A stretch of DNA of 64,000 nucleotides from Bacteroidota bacterium (GCA_009773515.1 WSXX01000012.1:124001-188000), one strand, 5' to 3'. Shown: positions 27,239-35,680, counted from the stretch's first letter. Made by a program: numbers and translations. The notes: generated from the letters alone by a model not told the origin.

Positions 27239-27346
27239 GTTGCAAGTGTACAAGTGTAACCTCTTAAAACGAGTTACATGTGTAAACAATTAATGAGTTA
27301 ACAATGTAACTCTGTAATTACTTTAGTAAACATTACAAATGTAAAC
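27239..27346. promoter_or_regulatory. Cluster of palindromic TTACAnnTGTAA-type sites
   Basis: Within 108 bases there are two perfect copies (TTACATGTGTAA at 27274-27285 and TTACAAATGTAA at 27333-27344), a compound site GTTGCAAGTGTACAAGTGTA at 27239-27258 followed by AC, and GAGTTAACAATGTAACTC at 27295-27312 with 6-bp perfect arms. Centres are about 60 bases apart for the two perfect copies, with the 6-bp-arm site between. Such clustering suggests a dimeric regulator. The downstream XRE gene is a natural candidate, but this is inferred. Confidence 0.55.
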
Positions 27347-27432
27347 AAGCCAACAACCGGTAATTTTCTGATAACATTAGTAAATAGGTTATAAATGGTA
27401 AAAATCATCTTAAAATGTGATTTATAAATTTA

Positions 27433-27547
27433 ATAATCAGTATATTAGATGTAATATCAGAGAAATTACTTTAGATAATAGAGACTAATAATTAATAAAA
27501 TATTTGTACTATACGAATATCAAATAATACATATAATCAGTGTATTA
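27433..27547 (+). repeat. Direct repeat ATAATCAGTRTATTA, two copies 100 bases apart
   Basis: ATAATCAGTATATTA at 27433-27447 and ATAATCAGTGTATTA at 27533-27547 differ at one base and are spaced exactly 100 bases apart in otherwise AT-rich DNA upstream of the XRE gene. Confidence 0.6.
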
Positions 27548-27616
27548 TATAGATAATCTTAAGTGTAGATTTAGATACATTGATTGTATTTAATAATTAC
27601 ATTAATAAACAAGTAG

Positions 27617-27649
27617 TTTGTGATGCTAAAAAATAATTATATATATTTG
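27617..27649 (+). promoter_or_regulatory. Complete Bacteroidota promoter (-33 TTTG, -7 TATATTTG)
   Basis: TTTG at 27617-27620 and TATATTTG at 27642-27649 are separated by 21 bases, the usual Bacteroidota spacing. The ATG of the XRE regulator follows 19 bases after the -7 box. This is the clearest promoter in the window. Confidence 0.65.
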
Positions 27650-27668
27650 TAACAGCAAAATCTCAGTG

Positions 27669-28322
27669 ATGAACAATAGAATAGCATTGGTAATCCAGGC
27701 CAAAAACATAACCCCTTCCCAACTTGCGGATGAACTTGGTGTACAACGTTCGGGAGTATCACATATAATGACCAACCGCAATAAGCCCAGTCTGGAGTTT
27801 ATTCAAAAGCTTTTAAAAAAGTATCCTGACATCAGTACGAATTGGATATTATTTGGCGAAGGCCCAATGATGAATCCTTATCCTGGTCAGGAAGCAGTTC
27901 AGAATATTCAGGCAGCGGCACCAGTTCGTCCCTTAGCTTCTAAACCTCAAATGATGGAGTTATTTCCGACCGATGATACAATTGAATCTGCAGAAGCGAA
28001 GGAAACGGAGGAATCACTGGACGAAAATGAATTTCAACATACTGAAAATCAATTAAATGATAGCGAAAATTTTGTTAATATTACCAGAGAGGAAAAGGAT
28101 AAAGAAAAAATAGAAAGCAGAACTGAGGTCGAAAATGTGGTCAGCAATCCTCAAACCAAAATATTTTCAAGCGAGACTATGAAACCGAAGGAGGTGGATA
28201 CTGATTTACACAAAACAAAGACTCCGGACATGCCTGAACGACAAGACCGGAGTGTTCTGAAAATAGTAATTTTTTACAGCGACAAGACTTTTGTTGAATA
28301 CAAGCCGGGTGCTGAAGATTAG
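27669..28322 (+). CDS. XRE-family helix-turn-helix regulator with long charged tail
   Basis: About 217 residues. Residues 1-70 are an HTH_3 domain (RIALVIQAKNITPSQLADEL, GVQRSGVSHIMTNRNKPSLEFIQKLLKKYP) ending in the DISTNWILFGEGPMM that is typical of a Bacteroidota XRE family. The rest (about 75-195) is acidic, Glu/Asn-rich and probably disordered, and the end (LKIVIFYSDKTFVEYKPG) is a short beta-like patch. The ATG at 27669 is chosen over the GTG just before it. It is preceded by a complete promoter and the AT-rich region with palindromes, so autoregulation is plausible. It converges with ndk with stops three bases apart. Confidence 0.85.
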   Translation: MNNRIALVIQAKNITPSQLADELGVQRSGVSHIMTNRNKPSLEFIQKLLKKYPDISTNWILFGEGPMMNPYPGQEAVQNIQAAAPVRPLASKPQMMELFPTDDTIESAEAKETEESLDENEFQHTENQLNDSENFVNITREEKDKEKIESRTEVENVVSNPQTKIFSSETMKPKEVDTDLHKTKTPDMPERQDRSVLKIVIFYSDKTFVEYKPGAED

Positions 28323-28325
28323 GTA

Positions 28326-28745
28326 CTAAATACGCTCGAGAGAGGAAAAGAAGAAATTAATTTCATTTTCAGCATTTTCATCGCTGTCAGAACCATGCAC
28401 CGCATTTTTTTGAACAGATACACCAAATAATTTTCTGATGGTACCTTCTGCAGCATCGGCAGGATTTGTAGATCCGATCAGATTGCGGTAGTCCTGAACT
28501 GCATTTTCTTTAACAAGAACTGCTGCAAGCACCGGACCTGATGTCATAAACTCAACCAGATCGTTGTAAAAAGGTCTGTCTTTATGAATGATGTAAAATG
28601 CACTTGCCTGTTCCTTTGAGAGTTTGACTATTTTTACGGCCTGAATTGTAAATCCTTGCTGAAGGATCATATCAAGAATTTTTCCGGCATATTTTGCCTC
28701 ATAAGCCGCTGGCTTGATCATGGTAAATGTAAAATTACCTGTCAT
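28326..28745 (-). CDS. ndk: Nucleoside diphosphate kinase
   Basis: A 139-residue enzyme that transfers the gamma phosphate from ATP to other nucleoside diphosphates through a phospho-His. Signature parts are TFTMIKPAAYEAKYAGKIL near the start, and the active site NAVHGSDSDENAENEINFFF near residue 115 with the catalytic His. Length is normal for the family. The nearest -7-like sequence is an imperfect TACCTTTA on the minus strand around 28770. The gene stands alone between two plus-strand genes. Confidence 0.97.
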   Translation of the reverse strand: MTGNFTFTMIKPAAYEAKYAGKILDMILQQGFTIQAVKIVKLSKEQASAFYIIHKDRPFYNDLVEFMTSGPVLAAVLVKENAVQDYRNLIGSTNPADAAEGTIRKLFGVSVQKNAVHGSDSDENAENEINFFFSSLERI

Positions 28746-28812
28746 AAATCTTTGTTTTGGTTGTAGTGTAAAGGTAACGAAATTTGTGTGTCAGGCCTAT
28801 TAACAAACTTTA

Positions 28813-28820
28813 TACCTTTG
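28813..28820 (+). promoter_or_regulatory. -7 promoter box for the nrnA-like gene (TACCTTTG)
   Basis: TACCTTTG is a perfect TAnnTTTG, 36 bases before the TTG start at 28856. The FKBP genes that follow on the same strand may be read from it too. Confidence 0.55.
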
Positions 28821-28855
28821 TGTTCGATTAACATTAACAATTCAATTGAAAAGTC

Positions 28856-29908
28856 TTGCCAAGTTTAAATACGGATTTAGTCAGTCAGCTAAAGAAACTG
28901 CTGACCACCACCAGAAATATTCTTATTACAACCCATTATAATCCCGATGGAGATGCATTGGGATCATCGTTGGCTCTTGGCCGATATCTGCACTTAAAGG
29001 GTTTTTCTGTAAAAATACTTGTTCCCAACGAGTATCCCGACTTTTTAGCCTGGATGCCCAGAAATGGTGAAATGACAGTCTATTCCAAAAATCAGGCTCA
29101 GGGTGATGACATGATTGATTGGGCTCAGGTGATATTTTGTCTTGATTACAATGCCATTCAACGGGTAAATCTATTTTCAGTGAAACTATTTCAAGCCAAA
29201 GGAGTTAAAGTGTTGGTTGACCATCATTTGCAGCCAGAGCCGCAGTTTGATCTCATGTTTTCGCTGATTGAGACCTCATCAACTTCTGAACTTGTTTATG
29301 ATTTAATCTGTGCTTTAGGCGACAAGGATGTTATTGATAAGGACATTGCCATCTGCCTTTACGTGGGAATCATGACCGACACAGGTTCTTTCAGTTTTGC
29401 ATGCAATCTGCCTCATACTTATGAAGTTGTTGCAGAATTAGTGCGGAGAGGAGTTGACACCGAGCAGGTACATCGTCTTGTTTATGATACTTATTCAGAG
29501 CAAAGAATGCGCCTTCTGGGTTATTGCCTCAGCGAAAAACTAACCATAGTAAAAGATTGTGCAACTGCCTATATCTGGCTAAGCAAAGCCGATATGAAAA
29601 AGTTTAAAGTTCAGCCTGGCGATACCGAGGGTATTGTTAATTATGCACTTTCAATTAAAGGAATAAGCTTTGCAGCATTTTTTACCGAAAAGCCTGACCG
29701 GATAAGAATTTCATTTCGTTCTAAGGGAACTTTCTCTGTAAATAACTTTTCAAGAGATCATTTTAACGGTGGTGGCCACAGAAACGCTGCCGGCGGAGAA
29801 ACCTTTCTGAAAATGAATGAAACAATTGAATTGTTCACAGGCTTACTGCCACAATACAAAGAAGGACTTCAAAGCGCCGCATTACAGAGCAGTTTATTAC
29901 AGCCTTAA
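28856..29908 (+). CDS. DHH-family phosphoesterase, NrnA-like (nanoRNase/pAp phosphatase)
   Basis: A 350-residue DHH-DHHA1 enzyme. The DHH domain holds NILITTHYNPDGDALGSSLALG (motif I), CLDYN (motif II), KVLVDHHLQPEP (the DHH motif) and YVGIMTDTGSFSF. The DHHA1 domain ends with FNGGGHRNAAGGE, the GGGH nucleotide-binding motif. Such enzymes degrade 2-5-mer RNAs and dephosphorylate pAp. The start is a TTG; no better ATG lies upstream within the promoter region. The next gene (an FKBP lipoprotein) begins ten bases after the stop, so they are probably cotranscribed. Confidence 0.93.
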   Translation: MPSLNTDLVSQLKKLLTTTRNILITTHYNPDGDALGSSLALGRYLHLKGFSVKILVPNEYPDFLAWMPRNGEMTVYSKNQAQGDDMIDWAQVIFCLDYNAIQRVNLFSVKLFQAKGVKVLVDHHLQPEPQFDLMFSLIETSSTSELVYDLICALGDKDVIDKDIAICLYVGIMTDTGSFSFACNLPHTYEVVAELVRRGVDTEQVHRLVYDTYSEQRMRLLGYCLSEKLTIVKDCATAYIWLSKADMKKFKVQPGDTEGIVNYALSIKGISFAAFFTEKPDRIRISFRSKGTFSVNNFSRDHFNGGGHRNAAGGETFLKMNETIELFTGLLPQYKEGLQSAALQSSLLQP

Positions 29909-29918
29909 GTTTCAATTT

Positions 29919-30455
29919 ATGATTCGCACTCTTTTTTCAGTTGTTTTAAATTTACTGATTATCTCAGTTATGTTTTCCTGTACTGGAAATTCGAATAAGG
30001 AGAAAGGGCGCGAAAGCGATTTAAAATTGCTTGAAGAATCTCTGTTAAAAGCCAATAAACAAGCTGTAAGTGCTGAAAATGAACAGATTGAAAGTTTTAT
30101 TAAGCGCTACAACTGGCAAATGACAGAAACCGGCAGTGGTCTCAGATATAATATCTATTTCGCTGGAAACGGAGAAAAAGCACAAACAGGTAAGATCGCG
30201 GTATTAAAATACTCAACCAGACTTATTACCGGCGATATTATTTACTCTTCTGAAAAAGATGGTTTGAAAGAGTTTATGATTGGTCGGGGAGGTGTGGAAA
30301 GCGGGCTCGAAGAGGGAATATTATTGCTCAGGGTGGGCGACAGGGCGAAATTTATCATACCTTCGCACCTTGGTTTTGGGCTGCTGGGAGATCAGGATAA
30401 AGTGCCTCCAAAATCAACACTGATTTATGATATTGAATTAGTTTCACTCAATTGA
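29919..30455 (+). CDS. FKBP-type peptidyl-prolyl isomerase lipoprotein (GldI-like)
   Basis: A 178-residue lipoprotein from the ATG at 29919; the lipobox MFSCTG puts the lipid Cys near residue 20. A coil region (about 25-60) precedes one FKBP domain: GSGLRYNIYFAGNGEKAQTG, FMIGRGGVESGLEEGILLLR, VGDRAKFIIPSHLGFGLLGD and PPKSTLIYDIELVSL. The family resembles GldI of gliding Bacteroidota, a periplasmic folding helper of surface proteins. An ATG at 29817 lies inside the nrnA-like gene and is rejected. It is followed by a second, larger FKBP lipoprotein gene 31 bases downstream. Confidence 0.85.
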   Translation: MIRTLFSVVLNLLIISVMFSCTGNSNKEKGRESDLKLLEESLLKANKQAVSAENEQIESFIKRYNWQMTETGSGLRYNIYFAGNGEKAQTGKIAVLKYSTRLITGDIIYSSEKDGLKEFMIGRGGVESGLEEGILLLRVGDRAKFIIPSHLGFGLLGDQDKVPPKSTLIYDIELVSLN

Positions 30456-30486
30456 TAACCAATAAATTAACAAACAATAACCAAAA

Positions 30487-31815
30487 ATGATCAAAAGAAA
30501 ACACCTTGTTATGCTTCTGTCAATCGGGATGGTGGCATTTTTTTACGCTTGTTCGGAATATCCCGGATTTAAGAAAAATGATGACGGACTTTATTACAAA
30601 TTCCATGTTAAAGGGGAAGACACAACAACCCTGAATACCGGAATGATCCTCACACTGAAACTTAAATATGAGATTAACGATTCAGTGTTGTTCAATTCGG
30701 ACGATATGAACGAAAAGTTCATGCTTCCGCTTGAGGTTCCTTCATATAAAGGTGACATCTACAGCGCTTTGGCTATGATGAAACCCGGCGATAGCGCTAC
30801 TTTCATTTCAAGTGCTGATTCATTTTTCATGAAAACCGTCAGACTTCCTCAGGTTCCCGATTCAGCTTTTATCGGAAAGAACATTTATTTCCATATTAAG
30901 CTTATCGCTGCAATGACCAATGAGCAAATGCAGGCTGAACAGCAGGCTGAACTTGAGCGTCTTAAAGTTGAAGAAACCGGAAAGCTTCAATCATACATCG
31001 CTGCCAATAATGTAAGTGTAGCTCCTTTGGAATCAGGTCTTTACTTTATAGAACAGGTTAAGGGAAGTGGTAAAAAGCCTAAAGAAACGGATATCGTTAA
31101 GATTCATTTCAAAGTATCAGACCTTGATGGAAAAGTTTTCTTTTCATCAATTGATCAGGGTGAGCCAATGCGTTGGGAAGCTGGTAAAGTATTCGACAAT
31201 GAAGGCGCTACCGAAGCGCTGAATCTTATGTCTGTTGGTTCAAAAGCAATGGCAATTGTTCCTTCTTCATTAGGTTTCGGAGAGCAAGGAAGGGGACAAA
31301 TGGTTGCTCCTTTCACCACCTTACTTTACGAATTTGAGATGCTGAGTATTCAGACTAAAGCTCAATTTGACAAAGAACAGGAAGATGAACAACGCAAAGC
31401 TGAGGCTGAAAAAAACAAAGCTAAAGGCGAAGAACTTGGCAAACTGAATAACTACATTAAAAACAATAAAATAACTGTTAAACCTACTGCCAGTGGACTC
31501 TATTATATAGAAACCCTTGCAGGCACAGGCGAAAAACCAGTCGCTGGCAAAAAAGTAAAAGTACACTATACCGGAACTTTGCTTGACGGAACAAAATTCG
31601 ATTCATCAGTTGATCGTGGTCAGCCTTTTGAATTTGTACTCGGTCAGGGCCAGGTTATTCAGGGTTGGGACGAAGGCATCGCAATGATGAAAAAAGGCGG
31701 CAAAGCCAGACTTGTAATTCCATCTGCAATTGCTTATGGTCCTGATGGTCGTATGCCAACCATTCCACCCAGTGCTACTCTTATTTTTGATGTTGAGCTT
31801 ATTGATTTTCAATAA
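30487..31815 (+). CDS. Lipoprotein with three tandem FKBP-like domains
   Basis: A 442-residue lipoprotein: lipobox AFFYACSE near residue 22. Three FKBP-like domains follow. The first (about 30-150; FKKNDDGLYYKFHVKGEDTT) lacks the VIQGWDEGI loop and is probably inactive. The second (about 175-290; SGLYFIEQVKGSGKKPKETD) has the overall shape but a changed loop (VFDNEGATEALNLMSVGSKA). The third (about 330-442; SGLYYIETLAGTGEKPVAG, VIQGWDEGIAMMKKGGKARL) keeps the full active-site pattern. A Glu/Lys-rich helix links domains. Only the last domain is likely to be catalytic; the others may bind substrate. It is cotranscribed with the GldI-like gene upstream and ends in a terminator. Confidence 0.9.
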   Translation: MIKRKHLVMLLSIGMVAFFYACSEYPGFKKNDDGLYYKFHVKGEDTTTLNTGMILTLKLKYEINDSVLFNSDDMNEKFMLPLEVPSYKGDIYSALAMMKPGDSATFISSADSFFMKTVRLPQVPDSAFIGKNIYFHIKLIAAMTNEQMQAEQQAELERLKVEETGKLQSYIAANNVSVAPLESGLYFIEQVKGSGKKPKETDIVKIHFKVSDLDGKVFFSSIDQGEPMRWEAGKVFDNEGATEALNLMSVGSKAMAIVPSSLGFGEQGRGQMVAPFTTLLYEFEMLSIQTKAQFDKEQEDEQRKAEAEKNKAKGEELGKLNNYIKNNKITVKPTASGLYYIETLAGTGEKPVAGKKVKVHYTGTLLDGTKFDSSVDRGQPFEFVLGQGQVIQGWDEGIAMMKKGGKARLVIPSAIAYGPDGRMPTIPPSATLIFDVELIDFQ

Positions 31816-31835
31816 TCATTAAACACATTCTTTTT

Positions 31836-31868
31836 AAAAGCCATTGCCTTAGGGTAGTGGCTTTTTTT
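31836..31868 (+). terminator. Terminator after the FKBP lipoprotein genes
   Basis: Stem AAAAGCCATTGCC / GGTAGTGGCTTTT (with two G-U pairs) and a TTAG-type loop, followed by a T run, 20 bases after the stop. Confidence 0.8.
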
Positions 31869-31908
31869 TCAATGAATAAAATATAAAAATTTACTTAATT
31901 ATAACATC

Positions 31909-34014
31909 ATGCAACACATTCAGCTTTATCTGGCATTGATCATCAGCCTTTTTACTGTTTCACATATTAAAGCACAATCCATTCCATTGGATTCTACTTT
32001 TGGTTTGAACGGCGTCAATATTGTTAACATGACCACTTCAGGTATGGGAGTTATAAAGGTGGCTACTCAATCAAATGACAAGATTTTAATGTGTTCATCA
32101 AAAAACTCCGGACCTGAAGCCTATGATTTCTCTGTAATAAGGTTCAATGCAGACGGTATAATTGATAGTACATTTGGACAATATGGAATAGCGATAAAGG
32201 ATTTGCAAAGTGATATTGATTTTACTCAGGATATTTGTGTACAAAACGATGATAAGATAATAGTCGTTGGTACTACAGGGAACGTCAATAATCGTGACTT
32301 CGCTATGGTTCGCTTTAATTCGGATGGAACGGTAGATCAAACATTTGGCAATAATGGAGTTGTAAAAATAAATGTAATGTATGATGATATATTTCATTCC
32401 GTTCATTTACAACCTGACGGAAAGATATTGGCTGCAGGAACTTCCAATGACCTGGGATACATATATCGATTTCTTGAGAATGGTGCTTTGGATAATACAT
32501 TTGGCAATAATGGGCGTGTTTCCATCAGTCTTGGGCAGACAACAATCATTAAAGATATTGCCATAATGGGTGAAGATGATATTTTTATTGCAGGTCAGAT
32601 TGCCGGTTTTTCAGCGGATGGATTTGTGACTAAACTTCACCACGATGGATCTATTAATACAGCGTTTGGAGTTAACGGCAATTACTATGTTGATTTCTTA
32701 AATCAGGAATATATAAATACTATTGCTTGTCAAAACGACGGTAAAATTCTGGTTGGAGGTGCCTATGGAACTATGGTTGGTACTAGTCCTCTGGCTGAGC
32801 TGATGGTATTGCGTTTACTGCCTGAAGGTACACTTGATCAATCATTTAATAATTCTGGCATTTTAACTTTTACGTTTGGTTTAAACACTGAGAATGTATG
32901 CCACTCACTACTTTTATTTCCATCAGGTGAAATATTTGCTTCAGGATACTCAGGTGATATTTATAATTCTACCACTAAACTATCGGTTTCCAAAATAAGA
33001 GCAGATGGCAGTTTAGATAGTACATTTGCTTTAAACGGAAAGTTAGTATCTGATTTTGGAAGCCCTTATGAAAAAGCTCATGGATCATTATTAAATTCTG
33101 AAAATAAACTCGTAGTTTCAGGATATACAGGCAGTAATCTAAAACCATTGTTATGTCGTTTTTTAACAACGAATCCCCACCCTGCACTTGAACAGCAGAT
33201 TATTGAGGAAGGAAATTCATGGAATGTGCTTGCTGTTGATTATATCGTCGGTGATCCTCTTAATATTGACACTTCGTTTCATACAATAACTTATAAGATC
33301 TTTGCTGATACTATCATCAACTCGATCATTTATAGCAAGATTTTATCAAGTATTGAAAAGAATCCGGCAAATTGGACAAATGCTGGATACATTCGGGAAG
33401 ATTTAAACCATAGAGTTTGGATGCGCGAAACTGTTTATGGAGAGGATTTCTTATTGTATGATTTTGGTGCCGAAGTAGGTGAGGAATTGCTTATTGGCCT
33501 TAATCAACCTATTCCATTGACAGTTGATTCTATAACTCAGATAGAAATCGAAGGAATAATCAGATTAAAGTTTTGGTTATCGTACAATAACTATCGCGAA
33601 ACTTGGATCACCGGCATTGGCTGCAACAAAGGAATTTGTTTCAGTGGTTCAGCAGATATAACCGCAGGATGGCACTGGCTCCTTTGCATGTCCGATGCAA
33701 ATGGCCCAGTTTATTCAAACCCTGATTTTGAATCCTGCTATCTTGTTACCAACACTAACACGTTTGTTTATAAGGATTTCATGATATTCCCAAACCCTGC
33801 GACAGAGTTTATATCATTTTCATTTCCAGACTCTTTTAAAATTAATGTGTTAGATGTTTCAATTTTTGATATTTCAGGGCATTTAATTGAAAACAAGAAG
33901 TTAACTGGCCATGAATTTCATTATAATATCGCGCATTTGAAAGCAGGTCTCTATTATTGCCAAATTCAGTCAGATGATTATTTGCAGACAGAAAAACTGA
34001 TAATAATAAAATAA
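31909..34014 (+). CDS. Secreted delta-60 repeat protein with type IX sorting domain
   Basis: A 701-residue exported protein with a signal peptide (to about residue 23). Residues ~25-410 hold about seven delta-60 repeats; each has a core like DSTFGxxGxxxxD followed by IxxQxDGKIIVxG and VxRxxxDGxxD, a pattern thought to form beta-propeller or solenoid blades. The central ~150 residues (SWNVLAVDYIVGDPLNIDTS onward) look like a separate surface domain. The last ~80 residues (MIFPNPATEFISFSF, GLYYCQIQSDDYL) are a type IX secretion C-terminal signal. The gene is visibly AT-richer than its neighbours, and no operon partner is apparent. Confidence 0.88.
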   Translation: MQHIQLYLALIISLFTVSHIKAQSIPLDSTFGLNGVNIVNMTTSGMGVIKVATQSNDKILMCSSKNSGPEAYDFSVIRFNADGIIDSTFGQYGIAIKDLQSDIDFTQDICVQNDDKIIVVGTTGNVNNRDFAMVRFNSDGTVDQTFGNNGVVKINVMYDDIFHSVHLQPDGKILAAGTSNDLGYIYRFLENGALDNTFGNNGRVSISLGQTTIIKDIAIMGEDDIFIAGQIAGFSADGFVTKLHHDGSINTAFGVNGNYYVDFLNQEYINTIACQNDGKILVGGAYGTMVGTSPLAELMVLRLLPEGTLDQSFNNSGILTFTFGLNTENVCHSLLLFPSGEIFASGYSGDIYNSTTKLSVSKIRADGSLDSTFALNGKLVSDFGSPYEKAHGSLLNSENKLVVSGYTGSNLKPLLCRFLTTNPHPALEQQIIEEGNSWNVLAVDYIVGDPLNIDTSFHTITYKIFADTIINSIIYSKILSSIEKNPANWTNAGYIREDLNHRVWMRETVYGEDFLLYDFGAEVGEELLIGLNQPIPLTVDSITQIEIEGIIRLKFWLSYNNYRETWITGIGCNKGICFSGSADITAGWHWLLCMSDANGPVYSNPDFESCYLVTNTNTFVYKDFMIFPNPATEFISFSFPDSFKINVLDVSIFDISGHLIENKKLTGHEFHYNIAHLKAGLYYCQIQSDDYLQTEKLIIIK

Positions 34015-34066
34015 AATTGGATATCATAAACTAAGTCTGATAGAATTATTTTGCCTATACTAAATG

Positions 34067-34103
34067 CACAAAAAAATCCCTGACCGAAAATCAGTCAGGG
34101 ATT
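34067..34103 (-). terminator. Terminator for the converging gene at 34124
   Basis: Stem AATCCCTGAC / GTCAGGGATT with a 9-base loop. The A run on the left flank (from about 34069) becomes a T run on the minus strand, so it mainly stops the minus-strand gene at 34124-34474. Confidence 0.8.
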
Positions 34104-34123
34104 AAATTGAAGTTATGTGAAAA

Positions 34124-34474
34124 TTATCTGATGTTATCGAGTTTGATGTCGATTAATTCATTCTCATTGGCCTGAAGTTCAAGATTCTCAACAAGACTGC
34201 TTTTGTAAGAAATCATTGAGAGAACAAGATTGTATGTTCCTGGCTCCAGATTTTCAATGGTGAAGTTTCCATCGAGATCGGTATAAACTTTCAAATCAGT
34301 GCCTTCTACAGAAATTGCTACACCTGCAAGAGTTTCACCTGATTGATAATCAAGTACTTTTCCGTTGATTGCAGCGGTTGCTGAAGGGGCTTTGGTAGGA
34401 TTAAGAGTCGCCATTGCCGGTGCAGATATCATTATCACAGCAAGTAAAACGATTATACTGAATACTTTTTTCAT
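34124..34474 (-). CDS. Small secreted protein with CarboxypepD-reg-like domain
   Basis: A 116-residue protein from the ATG at 34474; an upstream frame adds 20 residues before the signal and is rejected. Residues 1-22 form a signal peptide (MKKVFSIIVLLAVIMISAPA). Residues ~35-105 are a carboxypeptidase-regulatory-like beta-sandwich: INGKVLDYQSGETLAGVAIS, then VYTDLDGNFTIENLEPGTYNL, the same fold found at the N-terminus of TonB-dependent receptors. It is free-standing here, so it may be a small secreted binding protein. It has its own promoter box and terminator. Confidence 0.85.
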   Translation of the reverse strand: MKKVFSIIVLLAVIMISAPAMATLNPTKAPSATAAINGKVLDYQSGETLAGVAISVEGTDLKVYTDLDGNFTIENLEPGTYNLVLSMISYKSSLVENLELQANENELIDIKLDNIR

Positions 34475-34495
34475 GGTCTTTGGTTTTGAACAATG

Positions 34496-34503
34496 CAAAA
34501 ATA
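34496..34503 (-). promoter_or_regulatory. -7 promoter box for the gene at 34124 (TATTTTTG on the minus strand)
   Basis: CAAAAATA on the plus strand reads TATTTTTG on the minus strand, 21 bases upstream of the start at 34474. Confidence 0.5.
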
Positions 34504-34585
34504 CAACAGCACTGTTAAGCCAAATTAAAGCCAATGTTAAATGAATGTTAAGTTATTGTTGTCAATATAAAATGCAGGTTTTCTT

Positions 34586-35680
34586 CTACTCTAAAATTCT
34601 CTCAATTATTCCCTCTCTTATAATAACTTCCTTTAGATTATCGAACGAAAGAAAAACACTCACCGGACCTGTTTCCTGTCCGGCAAGTTCGTAGGTATTA
34701 TACTGAAATACAATGCCATAGTATGTCAGCGTGAAATTTGTTGTCACATAAACATCGTTATCGAAAAACCCATGGTTTGTGAGCAAATCCGAAGGATCTA
34801 TATTTAATTTCCGGCATAATTCTGCTCTTATCAGATTCTTAAGCTCTGCTTCTTTCTCTTTTTGAATAATATCGTAAATACTGACCTTTGACCCTTTACT
34901 GAAATCAAAAACAAGGTACTTGTTTATTTCCAGTCCCGATGTTCCTCCTGTATAAGTATAATCCCGGAAATTAAAACCAACAAGGTCAGATTCATTAAAC
35001 ACAATCGATAGAATCCTTCGTTTTTCCCAGTTAAGAAACTGATAATTTTCTTTGGTATTGATATCGGTGTTGCTCATCCGGTATTGCTCAAAAAAAATGT
35101 TTTCATGACTTTTTAGCATAACCATCGGGTCGGTAATATCCGAACTTTTATAGAATTCCTTGTAAATCAATGTCATAAAATTTTCATGGACCGATTTGTT
35201 TTGGGGATTTGAAGGAGAGAGAACAGATGACTCGAAAACCGCAATGGGTGAATCCGGAGTTTCGACAAGCGATTGCATTGAAGAAACGGCTGAAACATTA
35301 AATTGAACATTTTCGTCAGCATTTACAACAGCCATTTCAAAGGGCCGCTCTTCACCTGAATTATTTTTCCATTTTCCGGTGATCAGACCATTTTCTGTCA
35401 TTGTTGCTGCAATAAGTTCATTGTCAGTGGTTTTATCAATCAGATTAATAATTCCACCCTCCAGTAAACTACCTGAAACACCAACAGGAGCTTCGCGGGT
35501 AAAGTGATTTTGAATAAATCCATAGACCTTTTCACCTGCTATCACCAGATCAGCTGAAACCTTTTCTTCACTTTCGATGCTTCCGCGAAGATGGAGATAC
35601 CGGTTCTGACCTAAGCTTTGCAAAGCGATAAGGAACATTAAAACGCTGAAAACTGCGGTTATTCTGAAATTATTTGTCAT
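34586..35680 (-). CDS. Secreted DUF3298 (RsiV-like) protein
   Basis: A 364-residue protein with a signal peptide (to about residue 24). Residues ~25-130 contain short beta repeats (GEKVYGFIQNHFTREAPVGV). The C-terminal half carries a DUF3298/RsiV-type domain: ESDLVGFNFRDYTYTGGTSG, LEINKYLVFDFSKGSKVSIYDII, FTLTYYGIVFQYNTYELAGQ and PVSVFLSFDNLKEVI. In RsiV this domain binds lysozyme; in most homologues its partner is unknown. It starts 20 bases after the yggS stop, so the two genes are probably one transcript. The function is unknown. Confidence 0.85.
   Translation of the reverse strand: MTNNFRITAVFSVLMFLIALQSLGQNRYLHLRGSIESEEKVSADLVIAGEKVYGFIQNHFTREAPVGVSGSLLEGGIINLIDKTTDNELIAATMTENGLITGKWKNNSGEERPFEMAVVNADENVQFNVSAVSSMQSLVETPDSPIAVFESSVLSPSNPQNKSVHENFMTLIYKEFYKSSDITDPMVMLKSHENIFFEQYRMSNTDINTKENYQFLNWEKRRILSIVFNESDLVGFNFRDYTYTGGTSGLEINKYLVFDFSKGSKVSIYDIIQKEKEAELKNLIRAELCRKLNIDPSDLLTNHGFFDNDVYVTTNFTLTYYGIVFQYNTYELAGQETGPVSVFLSFDNLKEVIIREGIIERILE

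Larger units (their letters stand above)
26709..27616. other. AT-rich non-coding region
   Basis: About 900 bases without a credible reading frame in either direction. It becomes strongly AT-rich after 27360. It contains palindromic TTACAnnTGTAA sites between 27056 and 27346 and a spaced direct repeat at 27433 and 27533 (both listed separately). No tRNA, CRISPR or transposase remnant was recognised. It ends at the promoter of the XRE regulator. Confidence 0.7.

Noticed and set aside
27239-27346. Palindrome cluster as plasmid-type replication iterons
   Set aside because: The sites are palindromic rather than direct repeats, no Rep gene is adjacent, and an XRE regulator follows.
29817-29918. 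Longer start for the GldI-like lipoprotein
   Set aside because: It would overlap the nrnA-like gene and bury the signal peptide; the ATG at 29919 fits the lipobox.
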